Source: Pseudomonas sp. GM18
Lineage (GTDB): Bacteria > Pseudomonadota > Gammaproteobacteria > Pseudomonadales > Pseudomonadaceae
Assembly (NCBI RefSeq): GCF_000282195.1
Contig: NZ_AKJT01000097.1
Coordinates: 1-39,862 of the forward strand
Length of the DNA: 39,862 nucleotides
Direction: 5' to 3'
The notes beneath the pieces were generated by a model that was not told the DNA's origin, ran no database searches, and saw only the letters and a program-made list of their open reading frames with translations. Shown piece by piece: positions 8,731 through 16,336 of the stretch. Position 1 is the stretch's first letter. Every line of letters starts with the position of its first letter. The position numbers and the translations under genes are program-made.

Positions 8731-8872
8731 CCCGGTATTCCTTGTTTTTAGAGCGTGCCCCGACATTTTCGCCAATCCTACCCGATTGAGGCAGGCGACC
8801 ATTGTCGCAGCACATCCGACAATTGGACTTCAAGGATGAGACATTATCGAGTAACGTGCCTAAGATTCTAGA

Positions 8873-8884
8873 TTAAACGTTTCA
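8873..8884. promoter_or_regulatory. Cra/FruR operator upstream of fruBKA
   Basis: The sequence TTAAACGTTTCA is a near-palindrome centred on CG and, from memory, matches the operator described for the fruB promoter of P. putida. It also fits the enterobacterial Cra consensus TGAAACGTTTCA in 11 of 12 positions. It lies 148 bases before the fruB ATG and 143 bases before the fruR start, in the divergent region 8731–9031, the only such site I see there. No clear -35/-10 pair could be assigned on either strand. Confidence 0.8.
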
Positions 8885-9031
8885 GCAGGCGTATTTTCTA
8901 CGTTATAGGTCGCTTTGGCCGGTTCTGCCGCGAAACCGCCAAAACTGCGTCTGAAAAGGTGTTCTCAAAACGCCTAAGCTGAATCAATCAAAACAATACC
9001 TGGCGTCACACGGCGCCAAAAAGGAGAAAGC

Positions 9032-11899
9032 ATGCTCGAGCTCACCATAGAGCAGATATCCATGGGCCAGTCGGCTGTGGATAAAGCCACCGCCTTGCAA
9101 TTGCTCGCTGACCGACTCGTGACCGATGGCCTGGTAGCCGATGGTTACCTCGCAGGCTTGCAGGCCCGGGAAGCCCAGGGCTCGACCTTTCTCGGCCAAG
9201 GTATTGCCATCCCCCACGGCACTCCCGAAACCCGCGATCAGGTATTCGCCACCGGCGTGCGGCTGATGCAGTTTCCTGACGGCGTGGACTGGGGCGATGG
9301 CCAGATCGTTTACCTGGCCATCGGTATCGCCGCCAAATCCGATGAACACCTGCGCCTGCTGCAACTGCTGACCCGTGCCCTCGGTGAAACCGACCTGGGC
9401 CAGGCCCTGCGCCGCGCCAGTTCCGCCGAAGCCTTGCTGAAACTGCTGCAAGGCGCGCCGCAGGAGCTGGCGCTGGACGCACAGATGATCGGCCTCGGTG
9501 TGTCCGCCGATGACTTCGAAGAGCTGGTTTGGCGTGGTGCCCGCTTGCTGCGTCAGGCCGATTGCGTGAGCAACGGTTTTGCCGGCGTCTTGCAGCAGGT
9601 CGAAGCGCTGCCGCTGGGCGATGGCCTGTGGTGGCTGCACAGCGAACAAACGGTGAAGCGTCCGGGCCTGGCGTTCGTTACCCCGGACAAACCCATCCGT
9701 TACCTCGGTCAGCCGTTGAGCGGGTTGTTCTGCCTGGCCAGCCTCGGTGAAGCCCATCAGGCGCTGCTCGAACGCCTTTGCGCGTTGCTGATTGAAGGTC
9801 GCGGCCATGAATTGGGCCGTGCCACCAGTAGCCGTACGGTGCTGGAAGTCCTTGGCGGTGAACTGCCGGCGGACTGGCCGAGTGCACGCATTGCCCTGGC
9901 CAACGCCCACGGTTTGCATGCGCGCCCAGCGAAGATCCTCGCGCAACTGGCGAAAAGTTTTGACGGCGAGATCCGTATACGCATCGTCGATGGCCATGAC
10001 AGCGCGGTGTCGGTGAAGAGTTTGAGCAAACTGCTCAGCCTTGGCGCTCGTCGCGGTCAGGTGCTGGAACTCATCGCCGAACCAACCATCGCCGCCGACG
10101 CCTTGCCCGCCTTGCTGGCGGCCATCGAAGAAGGCCTCGGTGAAGAAGTCGAGCCGCTGCCCGTGGTGAGCCAGCAGCGCGAAGTGTTTGTGGAAGTGGA
10201 GGTCGCCGAAGCGCTGATCGCTCCGAAGTCCGGCAGCCTGATTCAGGCGATTGCCGCGGCACCCGGGATCGCCATCGGCCCGGCGCATATTCAAGTGCTG
10301 CAAGTCATCGATTACCCGCTGCGCGGTGAGTCCGCCGCCATCGAGCGTGAACGTCTCAAGCAAGCGCTGGCCGATGTGCGTCGTGACATCGAAGGCCTGA
10401 TCGAGCGCAGCAAGGCCAAAGCGATTCGCGAGATTTTCATCACCCATCAGGAAATGCTCGACGACCCGGAATTGACCGACGAAGTCGAAACCCGCCTCAA
10501 GCAGGGTGAAAGTGCCGAAGCGGCGTGGATGACGGTGATCGAAGCCGCTGCCAAACAACAGGAAGCGCTGCAGGACGCGTTGCTCGCCGAACGTGCCGCC
10601 GACTTGCGCGACATTGGCCGTCGGGTGCTGGCGCATTTGTGTGGCGTCGAAACACCGCCGGAGCCTGCGCAACCGTACATTCTGGTGATGGACGAAGTCG
10701 GCCCGTCGGACGTGGCGCGTCTCGATCCGACGCGCGTCGCTGGCATTCTCACCGCTCGCGGTGGTGCCACGGCGCACAGTGCGATCGTCGCCCGGGCCCT
10801 GGGTATTCCAGCGCTGGTGGGCGCCGGTGCCGCCGTGTTGCTGCTGAAACCGGGCACGCCGCTGTTGATCGATGGCCAACGCGGTCGCCTGCACGTGGAC
10901 GCCGATGCCGCGACCTTGCAGCGCGCCGCCGAAGAGCGTGATACCCGCGAACTGCGCCTCAAAGCCGCTGCCGAACAACGCCATCAACCGGCGCTGACCA
11001 CCGACGGCCACCCTGTGGAAGTGTTCGCCAATATCGGTGAAAGCGCTGGCGTCACCAGCGCGGTGGAGCAGGGCGCCGAAGGCATTGGCCTGTTACGCAC
11101 CGAACTGATTTTCATGGCCCACTCGCAAGCGCCGGACGAGGCCACCCAGGAAGTCGAATACCGTCGTGTACTCGATGGCTTGGCCGGGCGGCCGCTGGTG
11201 GTGCGCACCCTTGACGTCGGTGGCGATAAACCGTTGCCGTACTGGCCGATCGCGAAAGAAGAAAACCCGTTCCTCGGCGTGCGTGGCATTCGCCTGACCC
11301 TGCAACGCCCGCAAGTCATGGAAGCGCAATTGCGCGCCTTGCTGCGTGCGGCGGATAACCGTCCCTTGCGGATCATGTTCCCGATGGTCGGCAGCGTCGA
11401 TGAGTGGCGCCAGGCCCGGGACATGACCGAACGTCTGCGTCTGGAAATCCCGGTCGCCGATCTGCAACTGGGGATCATGATCGAAGTGCCGTCGGCCGCC
11501 TTGCTGGCGCCGGTGCTGGCCAAAGAGGTGGACTTCTTCAGTGTCGGCACCAATGACCTGACCCAGTACACCCTGGCCATCGACCGTGGTCATCCCACTT
11601 TGTCGGCCCAGGCTGACGGCTTGCACCCGGCGGTGCTGCAACTGATCGACATCACCGTGCGTGCGGCTCATGCTCATGGCAAGTGGGTCGGCGTGTGCGG
11701 TGAACTGGCGGCCGATCCGCTGGCGGTGCCGGTGCTGGTGGGCCTGGGTGTGGATGAGTTGAGCGTGTCGGGCCGCAGCATTGCCGAGGTCAAGGCGCGC
11801 GTTCGTGAACTCAGCCTGACCCAGACTCAAACCCTTGCCCAACAGGCCTTGGCCGTGGGCAGCGCGAACGAAGTCCGCGCATTAGTGGAGGCGCTGTAA
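9032..11899 (+). CDS. fruB: Fructose PTS multiphosphoryl transfer protein (EIIA-HPr-EI fusion)
   Basis: A 955-residue fusion that takes phosphate from phosphoenolpyruvate and passes it to the membrane permease FruA. Order: EIIA-fru domain (~1–145) with active His62 (IAIPHGTP); a linker of ~140 residues resembling the M region of enterobacterial FPr; HPr domain (~284–372) with active His296 (HGLHARPA); then enzyme I (~405–955) with active His582 (GGATAHSAIV), the PEP-binding segments GIGLLRTELIFM and GTNDLTQYTLAIDRGH and the catalytic Cys in VGVCGELAADP. The ATG follows AAAAAGGAGAAAGC. This architecture is the usual one in Pseudomonas, where the fructose system carries its own EI and HPr. First gene of fruBKA; its stop shares one base with the fruK start. 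Confidence 0.97.
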   Translation: MLELTIEQISMGQSAVDKATALQLLADRLVTDGLVADGYLAGLQAREAQGSTFLGQGIAIPHGTPETRDQVFATGVRLMQFPDGVDWGDGQIVYLAIGIAAKSDEHLRLLQLLTRALGETDLGQALRRASSAEALLKLLQGAPQELALDAQMIGLGVSADDFEELVWRGARLLRQADCVSNGFAGVLQQVEALPLGDGLWWLHSEQTVKRPGLAFVTPDKPIRYLGQPLSGLFCLASLGEAHQALLERLCALLIEGRGHELGRATSSRTVLEVLGGELPADWPSARIALANAHGLHARPAKILAQLAKSFDGEIRIRIVDGHDSAVSVKSLSKLLSLGARRGQVLELIAEPTIAADALPALLAAIEEGLGEEVEPLPVVSQQREVFVEVEVAEALIAPKSGSLIQAIAAAPGIAIGPAHIQVLQVIDYPLRGESAAIERERLKQALADVRRDIEGLIERSKAKAIREIFITHQEMLDDPELTDEVETRLKQGESAEAAWMTVIEAAAKQQEALQDALLAERAADLRDIGRRVLAHLCGVETPPEPAQPYILVMDEVGPSDVARLDPTRVAGILTARGGATAHSAIVARALGIPALVGAGAAVLLLKPGTPLLIDGQRGRLHVDADAATLQRAAEERDTRELRLKAAAEQRHQPALTTDGHPVEVFANIGESAGVTSAVEQGAEGIGLLRTELIFMAHSQAPDEATQEVEYRRVLDGLAGRPLVVRTLDVGGDKPLPYWPIAKEENPFLGVRGIRLTLQRPQVMEAQLRALLRAADNRPLRIMFPMVGSVDEWRQARDMTERLRLEIPVADLQLGIMIEVPSAALLAPVLAKEVDFFSVGTNDLTQYTLAIDRGHPTLSAQADGLHPAVLQLIDITVRAAHAHGKWVGVCGELAADPLAVPVLVGLGVDELSVSGRSIAEVKARVRELSLTQTQTLAQQALAVGSANEVRALVEAL

Positions 11900-12840
11900 T
11901 GGCCAAGATCTTAACCCTGACCCTCAATCCGGCGCTGGACCTTACTGTTCAATTGCCGGTACTTGTACCCGGTCAGGTCAATCGCAGCGACGAAATGCAC
12001 ACCCACGCCGCCGGCAAAGGGGTGAACGTGGCGCAGGTGCTGGCCGACCTCGGGCATCAGCTGACCGTCAGCGGTTTTCTCGGGGAAGACAACCTTCAGG
12101 CGTTCGAAATCCTGTTCGCCAAACGCGGCTTTACCGACGCGTTTATCCGCGTCCCCGGCGAGACCCGCAGCAACATCAAACTGGCGGAAAGCGATGGGCG
12201 CATCACCGACATCAACGGCCCCGGGCCTAGGGTCAGTGAAGCGGCGCAGCAGGCTTTGCTCGATCGTCTCGACCAGATTGCGCCAGGGCATGACGCGGTG
12301 GTGGTGGCCGGCAGTTTGCCCCGTGGCGTGAGTGCTCAATGGTTGCGGGAGTTGATCCTGCGCTTGAAAAAACGCGGCTTGAACGTTGCGCTCGACACCA
12401 GCGGTGAAGCCTTGCGCGCTGGCCTGTCGGCCGGTCCGTGGCTGATCAAACCCAACACCGAAGAGCTGGCTGAGGCACTGGATTGCGAAGTGGTTTCCGT
12501 GGGCGCCCAAGCCGAGGCGGCGAGCCGTTTGCATGCTCATGGCATCGAGCACGTGGTGATTTCCCACGGTGCGGACGGGGTGAACTGGTTCAGCGTCGGC
12601 TCGGCGATGCACGCCACGCCGCCCAAGGTCAGCGTGGTCAGCACCGTCGGTGCGGGGGATTCGCTGCTGGCGGGCATGCTGCACGGCTTGCTCAGTGCCG
12701 ACACGCCTGAACAGACCTTGCGCACTGCCACCGCGATTGCCGCCATGGCCGTGACCCAGATCGGTTTTGGCATCGGCGACGCCGCGCAACTGGCGCAGCT
12801 CGAACAGGGCGTGCGCGTGCGCCCCCTGACAGAACAATAA
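11899..12840 (+). CDS. fruK: 1-phosphofructokinase
   Basis: Phosphorylates fructose-1-phosphate to fructose-1,6-bisphosphate with ATP; cytosolic, PfkB/ribokinase fold. The 313-residue protein shows the N-terminal PfkB signature around AAGKGVNVAQVLADLG (residues 38–52) and the C-terminal signature STVGAGDSLLAG with catalytic Asp254. The substrate-binding start TLTLNPALDLTV is typical of the 1-phosphofructokinase/tagatose-6-phosphate kinase subfamily. The ATG overlaps the last base of the fruB stop (TAATG), so translation is coupled. Its product removes the fructose-1-phosphate that relieves FruR repression, so its activity feeds back on the operon (inference from family knowledge). 11 bases separate it from fruA. 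Confidence 0.97.
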   Translation: MAKILTLTLNPALDLTVQLPVLVPGQVNRSDEMHTHAAGKGVNVAQVLADLGHQLTVSGFLGEDNLQAFEILFAKRGFTDAFIRVPGETRSNIKLAESDGRITDINGPGPRVSEAAQQALLDRLDQIAPGHDAVVVAGSLPRGVSAQWLRELILRLKKRGLNVALDTSGEALRAGLSAGPWLIKPNTEELAEALDCEVVSVGAQAEAASRLHAHGIEHVVISHGADGVNWFSVGSAMHATPPKVSVVSTVGAGDSLLAGMLHGLLSADTPEQTLRTATAIAAMAVTQIGFGIGDAAQLAQLEQGVRVRPLTEQ

Positions 12841-12851
12841 GAGGGTTTGCA

Positions 12852-14591
12852 ATGAAATTAGCCATTGTTACGGCCTGCCCGAACGGCATGGTCACCAGTG
12901 TGCTGTGCGCTCGTCTGCTCGATGCAGCGGCCCAGCGTCAGGGCTGGAGCACCAGCGTCGAAGTGATTGACGCGGCCCATCCGGAACGCCAACTGTCGGC
13001 GGCGACCCTCGAGGCCGCCGAGTGGGTGTTGCTGGTCACCAGCGCGCCGGTGGATATGTCGCGCTTTGTCGGTAAACGTGTGTTCCAGAGCACCCCGGCC
13101 CAGGCCCTGCAAGATGTCGAAGCCGTGCTGCGCCGTGGGGTAGAGGAAGCCGAGGTTTACGTCGCGGCTGAAGCCACCGCCGAACCTGCTGCGGTGGTTA
13201 AAAATGCACCGCGTCTGGTGGCCGTCACCGCGTGCCCGACCGGCGTCGCCCACACCTTCATGGCCGCCGAAGCCTTGCAGCAAGCGGCCAAGCGTCTGGG
13301 TTACGACCTGCAAGTGGAAACCCAGGGCTCGGTTGGTGCGCGCAACCCACTTGGCGCAGCGGCGATTGCCGATGCCGACGTGGTGCTGCTGGCGGCCGAT
13401 ATCGAAGTTGCCACCGAGCGTTTCGCCGGCAAGAAAATCTATCGTTGTGGTACTGGCATCGCCCTGAAACAGGCCGAAGCGACGCTGAACAAAGCCCTGG
13501 CCGAAGGCAAGCAGGAAAGCGCTTCGACCGGCGCCAAAGGCCCGGTCAAGCAAGAGAAGACCGGCCTCTACAAACACCTGCTGACCGGTGTCTCGTTCAT
13601 GTTGCCGATGGTGGTGGCGGGCGGTCTGATGATCGCCTTGTCCTTCGTGTTCGGCATCACTGCGTTCAAGGAGCAAGGCACGCTCGCGGCGGCGCTGATG
13701 CAGATCGGCGGCGAGACCGCGTTCAAACTGATGGTGCCGCTGCTGGCGGGCTACATCGCCTACTCGATCGCTGACCGCCCGGGCCTGGCGCCGGGGATGA
13801 TCGGTGGTTTGCTGGCAAGTACCCTGGGCGCCGGTTTCATCGGCGGGATCATTGCCGGTTTCATCGCTGGCTATGCGGCGCAGGCGATCAATCGCTATGC
13901 GCGCTTGCCGCAAAGTCTTGAGGCGCTGAAACCGATCCTGATCATTCCGTTGCTGGCGAGCCTGTTCACCGGTCTGGTGATGATCTACGTGGTCGGCAAA
14001 CCGGTGGCCGGGATGCTCGCGGGGCTCACCCATTTCCTCGACAGCATGGGCACCACCAACGCGATTCTGCTCGGTGTGCTGTTGGGCGGCATGATGTGCG
14101 TCGACCTCGGCGGACCGATCAACAAAGCGGCTTACGCGTTTTCGGTGGGGCTGCTGGCGTCGCAGAGTTATGCACCGATGGCCGCGACCATGGCCGCCGG
14201 CATGGTGCCGCCGATTGGCCTGGGCATCGCCACGTTCATCGCCCGGCGCAAGTTCGCCCAGACTGAGCGCGAGGCCGGTAAAGCGGCGCTGGTGCTGGGG
14301 CTGTGCTTTATCTCCGAAGGGGCGATTCCGTTCGCGGCCAAAGACCCGCTGCGGGTGATTCCGGCGAGCATCGCCGGCGGTGCACTGACCGGCGCGTTGT
14401 CGATGTACTTCGGCTGCAAACTGATGGCGCCGCACGGTGGATTGTTCGTGATGCTGATTCCGAATGCGATCAACCATGCGCTGTTGTATCTGCTGGCGAT
14501 TGTGGCCGGGAGTTTGCTGACGGCGGTGGTGTATTCGGTGCTCAAGCGGCCGGAAACGGTGGAGTTGGCGTTGGAACCGGCTAACGCATAG
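12852..14591 (+). CDS. fruA: Fructose PTS permease EIIB'BC
   Basis: Inner-membrane permease (579 residues) that phosphorylates fructose at C1 as it enters. Order: a degenerate EIIB' domain (~1–105) that keeps a TACPNG motif at Cys9, a functional EIIB domain (~118–215) with phospho-Cys128 in VTACPTGVAHTF, then the EIIC domain (~235–570) with about eight to ten membrane segments, including the GGP-containing loop MMCVDLGGPINKAAY. Length matches E. coli FruA (563). The EIIB' Cys is unlikely to be needed for transport, as in E. coli. A GAGGG ribosome site precedes the ATG. Last gene of fruBKA; no obvious terminator follows before phoD, so read-through into phoD is possible. Confidence 0.97.
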   Translation: MKLAIVTACPNGMVTSVLCARLLDAAAQRQGWSTSVEVIDAAHPERQLSAATLEAAEWVLLVTSAPVDMSRFVGKRVFQSTPAQALQDVEAVLRRGVEEAEVYVAAEATAEPAAVVKNAPRLVAVTACPTGVAHTFMAAEALQQAAKRLGYDLQVETQGSVGARNPLGAAAIADADVVLLAADIEVATERFAGKKIYRCGTGIALKQAEATLNKALAEGKQESASTGAKGPVKQEKTGLYKHLLTGVSFMLPMVVAGGLMIALSFVFGITAFKEQGTLAAALMQIGGETAFKLMVPLLAGYIAYSIADRPGLAPGMIGGLLASTLGAGFIGGIIAGFIAGYAAQAINRYARLPQSLEALKPILIIPLLASLFTGLVMIYVVGKPVAGMLAGLTHFLDSMGTTNAILLGVLLGGMMCVDLGGPINKAAYAFSVGLLASQSYAPMAATMAAGMVPPIGLGIATFIARRKFAQTEREAGKAALVLGLCFISEGAIPFAAKDPLRVIPASIAGGALTGALSMYFGCKLMAPHGGLFVMLIPNAINHALLYLLAIVAGSLLTAVVYSVLKRPETVELALEPANA

Positions 14592-14600
14592 ATCTTATTT

Positions 14601-14618
14601 GTGTCATGCCTGATTCAT
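14601..14618 (+). promoter_or_regulatory. Candidate PHO box upstream of phoD
   Basis: Two direct seven-base repeats 11 bases apart, GTGTCAT (14601–14607) and GATTCAT (14612–14618), match the PhoB half-site CTGTCAT in 6 and 4 of 7 positions. The spacing is exactly that of a PHO box, and the site is 40 bases before the phoD ATG, where a PhoB-activated -35 replacement would be expected. The second half is weak, so this is suggestive only. Confidence 0.4.
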
Positions 14619-14657
14619 GCGGCCGTGCTTTAGTTTTCCTTTTTCAGGGAGAGCACC

Positions 14658-16199
14658 ATGAGCGAATTCGACCTCGGCCGCCGTCGTGTCATACAAGCTG
14701 TCGGGGCCGGGCTGTTGCTGCCCGGCCTGGCCCCGGCGGTGATTGCTTCGGTCAAGGATCGGCCGCAACTCACCGATGGCGTGCAGTCCGGCGACTTGCT
14801 GGGCGACCGGGCGATGATCTGGAGCCGTAGCGACCGTGCGGCGCGGATGGTGGTGGAATGGGACACACGCAGCCTGTTCAGCAACCCGCGTCGATTCGTC
14901 TCGCCATTGGCCGATGCCCGCACCGACTTCACCGCACGGGTCGAACTCACCGGCCTGCCCGCCGATCAGGCGATTTTCTACCGCGTGACGTTCGAAGACG
15001 CCCAGAGCGGTGTCGCCAGTGAACCCTGGTTCGGCCATCTGCGCAGTGTGCCAAGCGCTCGGCGAGATATTCGGTTCGTCTGGAGTGGCGACACGGTTGG
15101 CCAGGGCTTCGGCATCAACCCGGACATCGGCGGCATGCGCATCTATGAAGCCATGCGTCTGCGCCTGCCGGACTTTTTTATCCACAGCGGCGACACCATC
15201 TATGCCGACGGCCCGGTGCCGGCGCAACTGACCACCGAAAGCGGGCGGGTGTGGCGCAACATCACCAGCGAAGCCAAGAGCAAAGTCGCCGAGACCCTCG
15301 ACGAGTATCGCGGCAATTACCGCTACAACCTGATGGACGAAAACGTCCGTCGTTTCAACGCCGAAGTGCCGCAGATCTGGCAGTGGGACGACCACGAAGT
15401 GGTGAACAACTGGTCGCCGGGCAAGCAACTGGATGATCGCTACAAGAGCAAAGATATCCACAGCCTGGTGGGCCGCGCGCGGCAGGCCTGGCTGGAATAT
15501 GCGCCGATGCGTTTGCAGAGCGCCGACGGTGGCGGGCGGATTTATCGCAAGCTGAGTTATGGGCCGATGCTCGATGTGTTCGTGCTCGACATGCGCAGCT
15601 ACCGGGGCGCCAATGACGACAACCTCGGTGCCGCCAAACCGTTCCTCGGTCGAGAGCAATTGGATTGGCTCAAACGTGAATTGAAAGGCTCCCAGGCTCA
15701 ATGGAAAGTCATCGCCGCCGACATGCCCATCGGCCTCGGCGTCCCGGACGGCGAAGTCAGCCCCGGTGTGGCGCGTTGGGAGGCGGTGGCCAACGGTGAT
15801 CCGGGCCCGGCTCAAGGCCGTGAGCTGGAGATCGCTGAATTACTGGGCTTTCTGCGGGCGCAGCAGGTGCGCAATTTCGTTTGGCTGACGGCGGATGTGC
15901 ATTACTGTGCGGCGCACCATTACCATCCTGATCGCGCGGCGTTCCAGGACTTCGAACCGTTCTGGGAATTTGTCGCGGGGCCGCTGAATGCGGGGAGCTT
16001 CGGGCCGAATGCGCTGGATAAAACCTTTGGCCCCGAGGTGGTATTCCAGAAGGCACCCGCGGCGCAGAACACCTCGCCGTTTGCCGGGTTTCAGTTTTTT
16101 GGCGAGGTGAACATCGATGGGCAGACGGGGGAGTTGAGTGTCGTGCTGCGAGATCTGGATGGGGTGGGGGTGTTTGAGCGTAAGTTGCAGCCGGTTTGA
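14658..16199 (+). CDS. phoD: Tat-exported alkaline phosphatase D (PhoD family)
   Basis: A 513-residue metallo-phosphatase/phosphodiesterase that releases phosphate from organic esters outside the cytoplasm. A twin-arginine signal is clear: GRRRVIQAVGAG (Arg8–Arg10) followed by a hydrophobic stretch ending near APAVIAS (~residue 31). After a small N-terminal domain (~35–130) come the PhoD metal-binding motifs: WSGDTVGQGF, FFIHSGDTIYADG, WDDHEVVNNW and LTADVHYCAAHH. PhoD enzymes use Fe(III) and Ca(II) ions (established for the Bacillus enzyme). The ATG follows GGGAGAGCACC. A candidate PHO box is upstream, implying phosphate-starvation control. The stop is 11 bases before a repeat element that separates it from the convergent piuB. 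Confidence 0.95.
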   Translation: MSEFDLGRRRVIQAVGAGLLLPGLAPAVIASVKDRPQLTDGVQSGDLLGDRAMIWSRSDRAARMVVEWDTRSLFSNPRRFVSPLADARTDFTARVELTGLPADQAIFYRVTFEDAQSGVASEPWFGHLRSVPSARRDIRFVWSGDTVGQGFGINPDIGGMRIYEAMRLRLPDFFIHSGDTIYADGPVPAQLTTESGRVWRNITSEAKSKVAETLDEYRGNYRYNLMDENVRRFNAEVPQIWQWDDHEVVNNWSPGKQLDDRYKSKDIHSLVGRARQAWLEYAPMRLQSADGGGRIYRKLSYGPMLDVFVLDMRSYRGANDDNLGAAKPFLGREQLDWLKRELKGSQAQWKVIAADMPIGLGVPDGEVSPGVARWEAVANGDPGPAQGRELEIAELLGFLRAQQVRNFVWLTADVHYCAAHHYHPDRAAFQDFEPFWEFVAGPLNAGSFGPNALDKTFGPEVVFQKAPAAQNTSPFAGFQFFGEVNIDGQTGELSVVLRDLDGVGVFERKLQPV

Positions 16200-16210
16200 G
16201 GGCTTGATGC

Positions 16211-16325
16211 ATGATCGTTCCCACGCTCTGCGTGGGAATGCCTCAACGGACGCTCCGCGTTCGGCTCTGGAAGGGACGCGGAGCGTCCCAGGCTGCATTC
16301 CCACGCGGAGCGTGGGAACGATCAT
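16211..16325. repeat. Palindromic intergenic repeat, copy 1 (between phoD and piuB)
   Basis: A 115-bp element with terminal inverted repeats of 31 bases (16211–16241 and 16295–16325, one mismatch) and an inner pair of 13 bases (16248–16260, 16276–16288). Its ends read GATCGTTCCCACGCTC. A near-identical copy in the opposite orientation is at 22912–23024. I recognise the type as very common between genes in fluorescens-group Pseudomonas. It sits 11 bases from each of the two convergent stop codons (phoD and piuB), so the hairpin may end transcription from both sides. Confidence 0.9.
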
Positions 16326-16336
16326 GTACCGCGCTA

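Noticed and set aside
8984..11011. Long open frame (675 codons) antisense to fruB
   Set aside because: It is the complement of a well-supported, high-GC gene with three clear catalytic domains; its translation is Gln/Arg/Gly-rich with no family resemblance.
12858..14477. Long open frame (539 codons) antisense to fruA
   Set aside because: His/Arg/Gln-rich shadow of a membrane protein gene; no ribosome site and no recognisable domain.
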